A DNA stretch of 64,000 nt from Hominicoprocola sp037419475 (GCA_037419475.1 JAXYYF010000101.1:17217-81216); one strand, 5' to 3'; positions 1-7,997 are shown, counted from the first letter of the stretch. The notes: generated from the sequence alone by a model not told the origin. A program made the numbers and translations.

Positions 1-865
1 TGACGGCCTTTGCGGCAGCCTTGGCCAACTGCTCGATGGCGTCGGCCTTATCCTGATACTTCGACGCCTTGTCGTATTCCTTGAGCGCGGCGTCGTCATC
101 GTCATAATAGTCGTAGCACTGGGCAGGCCAAGCGCCGTAGGGAGCCTTCACGACCGCCTGCACGCACTCGCCGAAGATGCGGGTCTTGGTGGGGTCGCGG
201 CGGATATACTCGTTGGAGACGATCTCCTCACAGGTAACGATGGTCTTGCGCGCGGCGACCGCGATATCGATATCGTGGAACTCATCGCCGCAAATGATGC
301 AGGTGCCGTCGGGGCTGGCCTGCTGAACATGGATGAGCGCGGTGTCGATCCGGGGAACAGGAACCGCGACGACCTTCTGGCCGGGAACCATGGGGTTCTC
401 GATCTCGGCGCACTTGAGATCCTCAAGCTTGGGCATGGCCTTGCGCTTTTCCTCGCTGATGCCCCAGAACTTCATCAGGCCGCTGCCCTGCATCAGGCGC
501 ACGGGCAGGAACGGAAGTCCGAGAGACGCGGCGTGGAGCATGAGCATCAGCACGTCCTGAGAATAGTCCTCATAGGTGAGCTGGCCCTTCTCGATGGCAG
601 CACGGAAGCGGCGGGAAACATTGGTGTAGCCGGAGTTCGCGGTGTAGCAGTTGATGTACGCCGCCACACGGCCCTCGCCGATGAGCATATCGACCTCGCC
701 GCCGCCGGGGCCGGCATAGAGGATGAAGTCCTTCTGACCCTGACGCAGAACCTCGGCAACAGCCGCATAGGGCTTGCGGTTGGTGGTAAAGCCGCCGGTG
801 GCGAGTACGTCGCCGTTTTCGACATACTTTTCAACGGCATCGTGCAATGTCATGACCTTATTCAA
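1..865 (-). CDS. gctA: Glutaconate CoA-transferase subunit A (3' end cut by window edge)
   Basis: Family I CoA-transferase alpha subunit. It moves CoA between acetyl-CoA and glutaconate or 2-hydroxyglutarate in the hydroxyglutarate route of glutamate fermentation in the cytoplasm. I translated the minus strand: the N-terminus NKVMTLHDAVEKYVENGD and the segments GGFTTNRKPYAAV, YINCYTANSGYTNVSRRF, EDYSQDVLMLM and VTCEEIVSNEYIRRDPTK closely match the Acidaminococcus GctA pattern. A TTG start at 865 is preferred because a GGGAGG ribosome site lies 8 nt upstream and GctA proteins carry the same short lead (SKVMTL); an ATG at 853 is the alternative. About 288 residues are visible and the C-terminus is off-window. 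The B subunit would be expected next, beyond the window. Confidence 0.9.
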   Translation of the reverse strand, partial: MNKVMTLHDAVEKYVENGDVLATGGFTTNRKPYAAVAEVLRQGQKDFILYAGPGGGEVDMLIGEGRVAAYINCYTANSGYTNVSRRFRAAIEKGQLTYEDYSQDVLMLMLHAASLGLPFLPVRLMQGSGLMKFWGISEEKRKAMPKLEDLKCAEIENPMVPGQKVVAVPVPRIDTALIHVQQASPDGTCIICGDEFHDIDIAVAARKTIVTCEEIVSNEYIRRDPTKTRIFGECVQAVVKAPYGAWPAQCYDYYDDDDAALKEYDKASKYQDKADAIEQLAKAAAKAV

Positions 866-977
866 GATAAAACCCTCCCTGTTTTTTTGGTTACGGTATA
901 TGATCGCCAATGAACCCCCCATTTGCATGAAACCCTTCAAAATCAGCCGATAGGTGCTCATACAGGCTTCATTGTAG

Positions 978-1006
978 ATTATAGTGGAAATCTTTCATTT
1001 AATCAA
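978..1006 (-). promoter_or_regulatory. Promoter of gctA
   Basis: On the minus strand, TTGATT and TATAAT are separated by 17 bp, about 110 nt before the gctA start. The rest of the 866-1259 gap is AT-rich and holds only this and the divergent mscS promoter; I saw no riboswitch fold. Confidence 0.6.
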
Positions 1007-1181
1007 TGAAAAAAGCAACGAAAATCAAGAAAATTGTGACCAAAAATTATCATCGTTTTTTGTCGCATCTGCGGATATTCATCCATAGCTCTTTCCTTCT
1101 CTTTTTCGCTCATTTGCAGGAAAACTTGCAATCGTCAATATTTTAACGCCCGATTTTTCCGCTCTTTCCCCATGCTCCGTC

Positions 1182-1210
1182 TTGCATCGCTGCAAAAAAG
1201 CTGGTATGAT
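1182..1210 (+). promoter_or_regulatory. Promoter of mscS
   Basis: TTGCAT and TATGAT with a 17-bp spacer, about 50 nt upstream of the mscS start. Confidence 0.6.
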
Positions 1211-1259
1211 ATTTATAATTTCTGTCGTTTTTCGGCCAAAGGAGGCTTCTCCGACCACC

Positions 1260-2057
1260 ATGGATCTTTTTAATTTCGGTATTCCTGCGCTCGACAAAGT
1301 GCTCAATCTTGCCGCCACCGTTTTGCTGCTGCTTGTGCTCGGCGTTCTGGTCATCCGCGTGATTCTGCGCCTGTGCGACCGCGTATTCGACCGCTCTGAA
1401 CGGCTCGCGTCGTTCCGCACCTATCTGCGCTCAACGCTGCGCGTCGTGCTCTATATTCTCCTCACGCTGGCCATTCTCGGCTCGGTCGGCGTCGAGATCA
1501 CCTCGTTTGTTGCCCTTTTGAGCGTCGCAGGCCTCGCCGTTTCCCTCTCGCTGCAAAACACGCTCTCCAACGTTGCCGGCGGCATCATGCTGCTTCTCTC
1601 CAAGCCCTTTACGGTCGGCGACTATGTTTCCTGCGACGGCATTGAGGGCACCGTCCGCGCCGTGGATCTGGCCTATACCACCTTCACCACCGTGGACAAC
1701 AAGGAGATCTTCGTCCCCAACAGCCAGATCGTTTCGGCCAAGATCACAAACTATAACGCCCTCGGACGCCGCCGCGTCGATTTGACCTACACCGCCTCCT
1801 ATGATGCGCCGACCGATGATGTCCGCGCAGCCATTCTGGAGGCCGCCGCCGCGTTCCCGCAGATCGCATCCGATCCGGAGCCAAGCGTTGTCATCAGTGA
1901 CTACGGCGCAAGCAGCATCGCTTATTTTGTCCGCCTCTGGGTGCCCGCCGTCGACTACTGGACGGTATACTACGGCATGAACGAAAAGGTACGCGAGACC
2001 TTTGCCGCACACAAGGTCGAAATGACTTATGACCACCTCAACGTCCATATGCTTTAA
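1260..2057 (+). CDS. mscS: Small-conductance mechanosensitive ion channel (MscS family)
   Basis: Membrane channel that opens under membrane tension to release solutes on osmotic downshock. The 265-residue protein has an N-terminal hydrophobic helix (about residues 15-35), a second around 58-80, and the conserved pore helix VSLSLQNTLSNVAGG near residue 95, followed by the MscS beta domain (PFTVGDYVSCDGIEGTVRAV, then IFVPNSQIVSAKITNY) and a C-terminal alpha/beta domain. Length fits the minimal MscS type. I use the ATG at 1260 (MDLFNFG): a GGAGG lies 14 nt upstream and the protein aligns with the family from here. An in-frame extension to 1182 would begin inside the promoter. It is monocistronic and ends at a strong terminator. 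Confidence 0.93.
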   Translation: MDLFNFGIPALDKVLNLAATVLLLLVLGVLVIRVILRLCDRVFDRSERLASFRTYLRSTLRVVLYILLTLAILGSVGVEITSFVALLSVAGLAVSLSLQNTLSNVAGGIMLLLSKPFTVGDYVSCDGIEGTVRAVDLAYTTFTTVDNKEIFVPNSQIVSAKITNYNALGRRRVDLTYTASYDAPTDDVRAAILEAAAAFPQIASDPEPSVVISDYGASSIAYFVRLWVPAVDYWTVYYGMNEKVRETFAAHKVEMTYDHLNVHML

Positions 2058-2078
2058 GGCTCCGCTAAAAACGAAAAA

Positions 2079-2112
2079 GGAAGCCGTCTGCACCGCAGGC
2101 GGCTTCCTTTTT
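2079..2112 (+). terminator. Bidirectional terminator after mscS
   Basis: A GGAAGCCG-type stem of about 13 bp with a 3-nt loop and T-runs on both strands. It serves mscS and, in reverse, the small minus-strand gene ending at 2111. Confidence 0.85.
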
Positions 2113-2299
2113 ATTCATTTCGTGCTTCGTGCCGCAAGAAATTTTGGCCACGCCTTCGGAACCTTCCTTCGGCGAATATCTTTTGCAGGAACGACTGAAG
2201 CGTTCTCAGCTCGAACGGCTCAGGCGTTTCTCCGCCGTATACGAACTTTTCCATCAGCGCGGCGACGCGGGTATACTCCCCCATGTCCTTTATTTCCAC
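2111..2299 (-). CDS. Small hypothetical protein (about 57-62 aa)
   Basis: A 62-codon frame from a GTG at 2299, or 57 codons from an ATG at 2284. The product is polar and basic at its C-terminus, with a predicted helical middle (PFELRTLQSFLQKIFAEG), no signal peptide and no membrane segment. I do not recognise the family. Support for it being real: it lies exactly between the terminator of the upstream minus-strand gene (2374-2404) and the reverse arm of the mscS terminator, which begins at its stop codon. Against: neither start has a clear ribosome site (an AAAGGA sits too close to the ATG) and no promoter is evident. Moderate to low confidence. Confidence 0.4.
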   Translation of the reverse strand: MEIKDMGEYTRVAALMEKFVYGGETPEPFELRTLQSFLQKIFAEGRFRRRGQNFLRHEARNE

Positions 2300-2373
2300 C
2301 GTTTGAAAAACTTCTCGCCTTCTTTCGGGCTCTTTCGCCAGAACAGTACCCGATCATCGGGTGCGGACACGCA

Positions 2374-2404
2374 AAAAGAGACGCTTTCCGAAGAAAGCGT
2401 CTCC
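2374..2404 (-). terminator. Terminator of the 2418-3173 membrane protein gene
   Basis: On the minus strand an 11-bp stem (GAGACGCTTTC) with a 4-nt loop is followed by five T. Confidence 0.85.
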
Positions 2405-2417
2405 TGACAATGTTTTC

Positions 2418-3173
2418 TTACAGCATTTTCACCGTGTACCAGACGGCAAGCAGGAACAGCAGCACTGCCGCGCCCCAGATCACATAATAGGCCGCGCCCA
2501 CAAACAGCGAGAGCACAACAGCAATGACGCACACGACCAGCACGGCATAGGTGAGCGTATAGTTTGCCTTTGCGGGGAAAACGGGCGTTCCCTTATACAT
2601 GCCGTCCTGCTTTTGCAGCATGGCGACAAATACAGCCAGCGCCGCCGCCAGCACCACCGCGCCCCAGCAGAAGACCTTCACCAGACCGGACAGGGACGCG
2701 CTGCCGTGATTGAGCATCACCGCCGCAGCAAGCGCCGCAGCAAGGCCGACGGTCTGCACGGCAAATTCATGCGGATAGAGCAGAAAAACCACAGCCAGCA
2801 GCATCAGCACCGGAACGAGCACACACATGGCAGTCGTGCCGGCGGGATAAATCTTGCGCATGACCAGAGAGGAAAACACAAAAAACACGCCGAGACCTGT
2901 GAGCCAACGGCCCAGCGCCGCATGCTTTTTGAGCACGGCCAGCAGCACAACGCCCGCCGCGAGAACCGCAGCGCCCACCCAGATCATCACGTCAAGGTAG
3001 TAGGACACCGCCACCATCTGATCGATCGTGCCCTTAACAAAGTAGTTGCTGAGCATGAGCAGATAAAACTCTGCAATAAAGCCCGCGGTGAAAAGCGTCA
3101 GCGCGCGGTTGAGATTCCGGTCGTTTTTCGCAAGGCGCGCCTCGCGCTTGGGATTGTTCTTTTTTGCTGCCAT
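2418..3173 (-). CDS. Multi-spanning membrane protein of unknown function
   Basis: A 251-residue protein with a basic cytoplasmic N-terminus (MAAKKNNPKREARLAKNDRN) and about seven hydrophobic segments, at roughly residues 25-45, 58-80, 90-107, 113-132, 138-152, 160-183 and 205-248. No catalytic or binding motif is visible and I do not recognise the family. A good GGAGG ribosome site precedes the ATG at 3173. It has its own promoter (TTGCAA, 17 bp, TAATAT at 3249-3277 on the minus strand) and terminator, so it is a stand-alone unit divergent from thiN. It could be a structural membrane protein or an orphan transporter-like protein; nothing in the context decides. Confidence 0.75.
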   Translation of the reverse strand: MAAKKNNPKREARLAKNDRNLNRALTLFTAGFIAEFYLLMLSNYFVKGTIDQMVAVSYYLDVMIWVGAAVLAAGVVLLAVLKKHAALGRWLTGLGVFFVFSSLVMRKIYPAGTTAMCVLVPVLMLLAVVFLLYPHEFAVQTVGLAAALAAAVMLNHGSASLSGLVKVFCWGAVVLAAALAVFVAMLQKQDGMYKGTPVFPAKANYTLTYAVLVVCVIAVVLSLFVGAAYYVIWGAAVLLFLLAVWYTVKML

Positions 3174-3248
3174 CTATTCTTGACCTCCGAAGGTTTTCGT
3201 CCGTATCACCGGATTCGATGTTCTGTCGGCATAAGCCCGGATTTTGTT

Positions 3249-3277
3249 ATATTAGCAGATTCTATTGAAATTTGCAA
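3249..3277 (-). promoter_or_regulatory. Promoter of the membrane protein gene
   Basis: TTGCAA, 17-bp spacer, TAATAT on the minus strand, divergent from the thiN promoter. Confidence 0.6.
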
Positions 3278-3330
3278 GGTTAATTTCATCCATTGCGGAT
3301 TTACATTTTCTGCACGCAGCCCATCTTTTC

Positions 3331-3359
3331 TTGCAATCCGTGCCGGCCTGCGGTACAAT
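3331..3359 (+). promoter_or_regulatory. Promoter of thiN
   Basis: TTGCAA, 17-bp spacer, TACAAT, about 40 nt before the thiN start. No TPP riboswitch lies between them. Confidence 0.6.
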
Positions 3360-3397
3360 AGACGGCAAACAAGATGCTTTTGAAGGGAGAAGATGAT

Positions 3398-4060
3398 ATG
3401 AAACGCTGCTTTGTCTATGCTGCCGGCACCTTCTACGGTCTGCGTGAGCGCCCGCGGGAGGGCGACCTTCAAATCGCCGCGGACGCGGGGCTGCGGCTGT
3501 GCAGACAGGCAGGGCTGCGGCCCGACCTTGTGCTCGGCGATTTCGATTCGATGGATGTGTCCGAGGCTCCGGCAGACTGCATCCGCGTGCCGGTGGAAAA
3601 GGACGACACGGACAGCATGCTTGCCCTGCGCGAGGGGCTCAAGCGGGGCTGTGATGAATTCTACCTCTACGGCGCGACCGGCGGCGCACGCCTTGACCAC
3701 ACGCTGTCCAACCTTCAGTCTCTCGCGTTCCTCCGCCATCACGGTGCGCACGGATACCTTTACGACCGGAATTTCGTCTACACAGTTATCGAAAATGAAA
3801 CGCTCACGCTTACACGCGAGGTAGAGTGGGGCATCGTGTCGCTCTTCTCCATAGGCTCTGCCGCTGAGCATATCACGCTCTCAGGCTTGCAGTATCCGCT
3901 CACGGATGCCATGCTGACCTGCGACTTTCCGCTGGGCGTGAGCAATCATTTCATCGCGCCCGAGGCAAGCATTTCCGTGGGCCGCGGCCCGCTGCTCGTC
4001 GGCTGGGAGCTGAAAAAGCAGGAAAGGGAATCAGATATCAAGCATATTAAATTCCCATGA
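3398..4060 (+). CDS. thiN: Thiamine pyrophosphokinase
   Basis: Transfers pyrophosphate from ATP to thiamine, giving thiamine diphosphate in the cytoplasm. The 220-residue protein shows the family features: AADAGLRLCRQAGLRPDLVLGD followed by the acidic DFDSMD motif, VPVEKDDTDSMLAL (DDTD nucleotide/metal site), and GATGGARLDHTLSN. The C-terminal half has the thiamin-binding beta fold, with the G-x-SNHF segment. The ATG at 3398 has GAAGGGAG 8-9 nt upstream; an extension to 3374 lacks a site. It fits with the riboswitch-controlled thiamine importer gene thiT at 18.7 kb: together they would salvage external thiamine. No thiamine biosynthesis genes are seen here. Confidence 0.92.
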   Translation: MKRCFVYAAGTFYGLRERPREGDLQIAADAGLRLCRQAGLRPDLVLGDFDSMDVSEAPADCIRVPVEKDDTDSMLALREGLKRGCDEFYLYGATGGARLDHTLSNLQSLAFLRHHGAHGYLYDRNFVYTVIENETLTLTREVEWGIVSLFSIGSAAEHITLSGLQYPLTDAMLTCDFPLGVSNHFIAPEASISVGRGPLLVGWELKKQERESDIKHIKFP

Positions 4061-4088
4061 GGTGGAGCGGCCGCAGGAAGCGGAACCC

Positions 4089-4126
4089 AAAAAGAAAGCC
4101 ACGACAAAAGTCGCGGCTTTCTTTTT
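4089..4126. terminator. Bidirectional terminator between thiN and tRNA-Leu
   Basis: AAAGCCACGAC and GTCGCGGCTTT arms flank a short loop, with A/T runs on both sides. The T-run of one arm directly abuts the encoded CCA end of the tRNA on the other strand. Confidence 0.8.
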
Positions 4127-4209
4127 GGTGCGGGCATGGGGACTTGAACCCCAACGCCAAAGGCACGAGAACCTAAATCTCGCATGTCTGCCAATTCCAT
4201 CATGCCCGC
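4126..4209 (-). tRNA. tRNA-Leu (anticodon UAG)
   Basis: The 84-nt minus-strand sequence folds with acceptor GCGGGCA/TGCCCGC, discriminator A, encoded CCA, anticodon stem CGAGA/TCTCG and loop TTTAGGT (anticodon TAG, reads CUA/CUN). A long variable arm (TGCCTTTGGCG) and the T-loop GTTCAAGTC are present, as expected for class II tRNA-Leu. A -10 box (TATAAT, 4217-4222 on the minus strand) lies just upstream. Confidence 0.95.
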
Positions 4210-4303
4210 GCATACTATTATAGTGTATCACAGCTTTGCGGACGCGGCAACAGAAATTTCAGAACGTCCCTTCCTTTTTGAGAAATGTGGAAAAGGAAGA
4301 ATT

Positions 4304-4330
4304 TTAGCACTCTCTATTCGAGAGTGCTAA
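4304..4330 (+). promoter_or_regulatory. CIRCE operator (HrcA site)
   Basis: A perfect TTAGCACTC-N9-GAGTGCTAA inverted repeat about 115 nt upstream of hsp20. In Firmicutes this is the binding site of the heat-shock repressor HrcA. It implies HrcA control of the small heat-shock gene. Confidence 0.95.
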
Positions 4331-4446
4331 AATTCATAATCCGTTCATAAAAAGAAGTATCTTTGGTCATAATTTCCGCCTAAACTTACAGTCAAGAAAA
4401 AAGAAAGGGCGAGCCCCAAGCGACCACCCGCAAGGAGGTTTTTAAT

Positions 4447-4890
4447 ATGTTTGAACTCAGACCCTATCGTAACAGCAACGACCACATGACCGCTTATGAT
4501 CCCTTCCGTGATATGGAAGCGCTGGAGCGCGCGTTCTTCGGCAACCGCGACTTCCTCGGCGATGTCGGTACGTTCAAGACCGATATTCGCGATGAAGGCG
4601 ATCACTATCTGCTCGAGGCTGATCTGCCGGGCATGAAGAAGGAGGACATCGCCATCGATATTGACGGCGACAATCTGACGATCCGTGCCGAGCGCAAGAG
4701 CGAGCACGAGGAGAAGAGCAAGGATTATGTCCGCTGCGAGCGCAGCTACGGCAGCTATGCCAGAAGCTTTGATATCTCCGGCATTCAGGCCGATGGTATC
4801 AAGGCCGGCTATAACGACGGCGTTCTGACGCTGACCATGCCCAAGAAGGCAGCGGAGGTCTCCACCACGCGCCGTTTGAGCATCGAGTAA
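4447..4890 (+). CDS. hsp20: Hsp20/alpha-crystallin small heat-shock protein
   Basis: ATP-independent holdase chaperone that binds unfolding proteins in the cytoplasm. The 147-residue protein has a short N-terminal arm (YDPFRDMEALERAFFG) and an alpha-crystallin domain from about residue 40, with TDIRDEGDHYLLEADLPG, MKKEDIAIDIDGDNLTIRAE and the closing A-x-x-x-x-GVLTLTMPK motif, then a short tail. Length is typical. A strong AAGGAGG lies ahead of the ATG. It is a single-gene unit with a CIRCE operator, so HrcA repression and heat induction are expected; no groESL or dnaK is beside it. It ends at a very strong GC-rich terminator. Confidence 0.95.
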   Translation: MFELRPYRNSNDHMTAYDPFRDMEALERAFFGNRDFLGDVGTFKTDIRDEGDHYLLEADLPGMKKEDIAIDIDGDNLTIRAERKSEHEEKSKDYVRCERSYGSYARSFDISGIQADGIKAGYNDGVLTLTMPKKAAEVSTTRRLSIE

Positions 4891-4924
4891 GGCGCATGCC
4901 GCATAAGAGCGAACGGAAAAAGGA

Positions 4925-4960
4925 ACGCCGCGGGACGCGAAATGCGTCCCGCGGCGTTTT
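4925..4960. terminator. Terminator of hsp20
   Basis: A 14-bp GC-rich stem (ACGCCGCGGGACGC) with a GAAAT loop followed by TTTT. It ends against the stop codon of the convergent recombinase gene. Confidence 0.85.
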
Positions 4961-6158
4961 ACTGTCTCTGAGAGGCTTGATCCATGGCCCGATAAAAGCT
5001 GTCTGCTGCGCGGAGCGCATCCGCCTGCTCAACATGCGTGTAGATCTTTGTGATGACGTCAGGGGAATTATCGCCCAAGATCCGCTGGATCACGTTGATC
5101 GGCTGCCGGTCGAGCACAAGGCGGGTGCACATGGTATGGCGGAATTTGTAAAAGGTGATATGCCGACGCTCCATGCCGCAGTCTCTGCGGTAGCGCTGAA
5201 GCAGCGCTTCGCAGCCGCTCAGGCTGCGGAATTTTCCGCCGCGCCCCGGAAAGATGAAGCGACTGCGCGCCCGAGCGCGGCTCCCGCTCTCCTTCAACTC
5301 TTTTTTCCACGCGCAGAGTGCCTCGACCGCCGTGTCCGACAGCCGCAGCTCCCTCGTACTGTACTCTGATTTCGGCACGCTCAGCACGCTCCGGCTTTTG
5401 GCCGCTTTGTTGAGGTCCCTGATCTGCGCATATTCCCGCGTGACCGCCTGATAAACACGCACCGTCTTCTTCACCGGATCAAAGGCGTTCCACTCCAGAC
5501 CGAGCAGCTCTCCCGGCCGCATCCCCGTGCAGGCAAGCACGGCAAACATGGTGTAGAGCTCCGTGCTGTAGGCTCTGCTGGTGCGCAGGAGCTCTTCAAC
5601 ATCCCGCTGGGAATACACCTTGTCCGGCTCCTCTCTTCTGGGCTTTGTGCTCCGCTCCGGTTCCCAGAGCGCGGTGGGATCGGACGGGATATCCCCCGCT
5701 TTATAAGCGACGGCAAACACAGCGCGCACGCCCGCGCAGATCAGCCGCAGGCTGCTTTTGGCATACTTCCCCGAAATGCGGCGGAACGCCGCACGGAGAT
5801 CCGCCTCGGTGATCTCTGCGATCTTCCGCCGTCCAATAAATTCGGCGAGCACACCCGCGCCCTGACGGTAGTTGTTCGTTGTGCGGGAGTGGGCGCGCTT
5901 GACGCCGCTGTTGAGCACCTTTACCGCATAGGCCTCAAAGGTCAGCGCGGTGTAACGCCCGCTCTCTTCCGGCGCTGTGCCGCCGGCCGGCTCACAGCCG
6001 AGGATATGGGCAATGCTCCGCGCCGTGATATATTCCCTGCCGCCGGCCTGAACGCTTTTGAGCAGCCCTTCTCCAGACATGGCATCCACCTCACGCTTCG
6101 TGACCCCGAGATACCGTGCGGCGGCCTGCCGGGTCAGCAGCTGTCCCTGATTTTTCAT
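4959..6158 (-). CDS. Orphan tyrosine recombinase/integrase with atypical active site
   Basis: A 399-residue site-specific recombinase. Residues 1-55 form an excisionase-like helix-turn-helix (LLTRQAAARYLGVTKREVDA), about 70-155 the SAM-like core-binding domain, and about 190-385 the catalytic domain. Arg214 (CTGMRPGELLGL), Arg340-His341 (YKFRHTMC) and the nucleophile Tyr373 (IYTHV) are present. Two usual residues are changed: the first His of HxxR is Tyr337, and the His/Trp of the LGH motif is Asp363. Good ribosome site (GAGGGAGAC) before the ATG. No attachment repeats, relaxase, phage or transposon genes lie beside it, so it is either a domesticated recombinase or the last remnant of an element. 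Activity is uncertain. Confidence 0.88.
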   Translation of the reverse strand: MKNQGQLLTRQAAARYLGVTKREVDAMSGEGLLKSVQAGGREYITARSIAHILGCEPAGGTAPEESGRYTALTFEAYAVKVLNSGVKRAHSRTTNNYRQGAGVLAEFIGRRKIAEITEADLRAAFRRISGKYAKSSLRLICAGVRAVFAVAYKAGDIPSDPTALWEPERSTKPRREEPDKVYSQRDVEELLRTSRAYSTELYTMFAVLACTGMRPGELLGLEWNAFDPVKKTVRVYQAVTREYAQIRDLNKAAKSRSVLSVPKSEYSTRELRLSDTAVEALCAWKKELKESGSRARARSRFIFPGRGGKFRSLSGCEALLQRYRRDCGMERRHITFYKFRHTMCTRLVLDRQPINVIQRILGDNSPDVITKIYTHVEQADALRAADSFYRAMDQASQRQ

Positions 6159-6310
6159 ACATGTCTCCCTCTTTTCTCTGCCGCCGGATCACGGTCGGAA
6201 CGCCCCATCGCGCACGCATCTTGGGCCGGCAGCTGTAATGAATATTTAAAGACCACACGAGCGGCGGAAAAGCAAGGCCTCGCCACTGCGTGCCCGGCAT
6301 AAGGCTTCTA

Positions 6311-6338
6311 TTGATTTTTTCAGCCGGATCGGTATAAT
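6311..6338 (+). promoter_or_regulatory. Promoter of sdaAB-sdaAA
   Basis: TTGATT, 16-bp spacer, TATAAT, 40 nt before the sdaAB start. Confidence 0.55.
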
Positions 6339-6377
6339 GAAGCCTGTCGGCTGCGCCGTCGGAAGGGAGAAAGCGCG

Positions 6378-7076
6378 ATGAATATATTCGATATTCTGGG
6401 CCCTGTGATGGTCGGGCCCTCCAGCTCACATACGGCAGGTGCCGCGCGCATCGGCGCGATGGCCCGCACGCTGCTCGGTGAGGCTGTCGGCGAGGCGAAG
6501 ATCCATCTCCACGGCTCGTTTGCCGAAACCGGCAGGGGACACGGCACGGACCGCGCGCTGGTGGCGGGGCTGCTCGGCATGAAGCCGGACGACCTGCGCA
6601 TCCCGAACGCCTTCGACGAGGCGAAAAAAGCAGGGCTGCGCTTTACCATCGACGAGATCGATCTGCGCGATGCGCATCCGAACACCGCGCTGCTCGAACT
6701 GACCGGTGTGAACGGCAGGCAGATGACCGTTCAGGCCTCCTCGCTCGGCGGCGGGCGGATCATGGTCAACAAGCTCGATGGGATCGAGGTCAATTTTTCC
6801 GGCGAGAGCAACACGCTCGTCGTGCGCAATCAGGACGAATACGGCTCGGTCGCCGCGGTGACGAGTATTTTGAACCAGCTGCGCGTGAACGTGGCAAATA
6901 TGAGCGTACACCGCCACAAGCGCGGCGGCGACGCGCTGATGGTCATTGAGACCGACCAGCATATCAAGCCCAGACAGGTGGAGTTCATCTCCGAGCTGCC
7001 CGGCATTTTGGGTGTGACCTATTACGATAAGGAGGACGACGAGGATGGCTCTGGCTTCGATGAGCGAAATCTTTGA
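6378..7076 (+). CDS. sdaAB: L-serine dehydratase, beta subunit
   Basis: Beta subunit of the two-subunit [4Fe-4S] L-serine dehydratase, which deaminates serine to pyruvate and ammonia. The 232-residue protein begins with the family signature NIFDILGPVMVGPSSSHTAGAARIG, has the GRGHGTDRALVAGLLG segment near residue 55, and ends in an ACT-type domain (about residues 145-220, NTLVVRNQDEYGSVAAVTSI). A GAAGGGAGAAAG site precedes the ATG. It overlaps the next gene (sdaAA) by 32 nt, so the two subunits are translationally coupled. Serine degradation to pyruvate fits an amino-acid fermenter. Confidence 0.96.
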   Translation: MNIFDILGPVMVGPSSSHTAGAARIGAMARTLLGEAVGEAKIHLHGSFAETGRGHGTDRALVAGLLGMKPDDLRIPNAFDEAKKAGLRFTIDEIDLRDAHPNTALLELTGVNGRQMTVQASSLGGGRIMVNKLDGIEVNFSGESNTLVVRNQDEYGSVAAVTSILNQLRVNVANMSVHRHKRGGDALMVIETDQHIKPRQVEFISELPGILGVTYYDKEDDEDGSGFDERNL

Positions 7077-7929
7077 GCGGATGGAGAAAAACGGTCAGGA
7101 CTTCTGGGAGGTCATCCTTGCCGACGATATGGACGAGCGGCAGGTCAGCCGCGAGGCGAGCATGGCAAAGATGCTCACGACATGGCAGGCCATGCAGGAC
7201 GCGGCGGACAGCTACACGGGGCGCAAGCGCTCGGTGAGCGGCCTTGTCGGCGGCGACGGCATGAAGATGCGCCAGTACAATTTCCGTGGCTGCGCCATGA
7301 CCGGCGGCTATGTCAGCGAAGTCATCGCCGAGGCGCTCTCCATGGCTGAATCCAACGCCTGCATGCGCCGCATCGTCGCAGCGCCCACGGCGGGCGCGTG
7401 CGGCGTGCTGCCGGCGGTGCTGCTGCCGCTGTGCAAGTATGATGAGCTCACGCAGCACCAGCTGCTCGAGGCGCTGTATGTCGCTGCGGGCATCGGCTCA
7501 GTCATCGCCTATAAGGCAAGCATCGCGGGCGCGTCGGGCGGCTGTCAGGCCGAGATCGGCACGGCGTCCGCCATGGCGGCGGGCGCACTCGTCGCGCTGC
7601 GCGGCGGAAACGGAGAGCAGATCGGCCATGCCGTGGCCATGGCGCTCAAGAACCTGATGGGTCTTGTGTGCGACCCGGTCGCAGGTCTGGTCGAGGTCCC
7701 CTGCGTCAAGCGCAATGTCGTCGGCGCGGTCAACGCCGTGAGCGCGGCGGACATGGCGCTGGCGGGCATCGAGAGCCGCATTCCGGTCGACGAGGTCATC
7801 GACGCGATGGGCGAGGTCGGACGGCGCATGCCGGTGGAGCTGCGTGAAACGGCGCTCGGCGGCCTTGCCGCAACGCCGACCGGGCGGCGCATCGCCGAGG
7901 AGCAGAACGCCGCACGCACGGCAATATAA
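7045..7929 (+). CDS. sdaAA: L-serine dehydratase, alpha subunit (iron-sulfur)
   Basis: Catalytic alpha subunit of the oxygen-sensitive L-serine dehydratase. The 294-residue protein carries the conserved segments GDGMKMRQYNF, AAPTAGACGVLPAVL, GASGGCQAEIGTASAMAAG and CDPVAGLVEVPCVKRN, whose cysteines match the iron-sulfur ligands of this family. The ATG at 7045 lies inside sdaAB and has GGAGGA upstream; an internal ATG at 7060 is possible. It is the last gene of the unit and is followed by a strong terminator. Confidence 0.96.
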   Translation: MALASMSEIFERMEKNGQDFWEVILADDMDERQVSREASMAKMLTTWQAMQDAADSYTGRKRSVSGLVGGDGMKMRQYNFRGCAMTGGYVSEVIAEALSMAESNACMRRIVAAPTAGACGVLPAVLLPLCKYDELTQHQLLEALYVAAGIGSVIAYKASIAGASGGCQAEIGTASAMAAGALVALRGGNGEQIGHAVAMALKNLMGLVCDPVAGLVEVPCVKRNVVGAVNAVSAADMALAGIESRIPVDEVIDAMGEVGRRMPVELRETALGGLAATPTGRRIAEEQNAARTAI

Positions 7930-7956
7930 AAAGCATAGGGGAACTTCCTTCAAATA

Positions 7957-7997
7957 AGCCGGCGCCCTGACACGCAAATTGTGTCAGAGCGCCGGCT
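7957..7997 (+). terminator. Terminator of sdaAB-sdaAA
   Basis: AGCCGGCGC and GCGCCGGCT arms extended by CTGACAC/GTGTCAG, followed by a delayed run of T near 8005. Confidence 0.8.

Noticed and set aside
275..913. Plus-strand 212-codon frame at the left edge
   Set aside because: The minus strand here encodes glutaconate CoA-transferase with clear family motifs, so this frame is a shadow.
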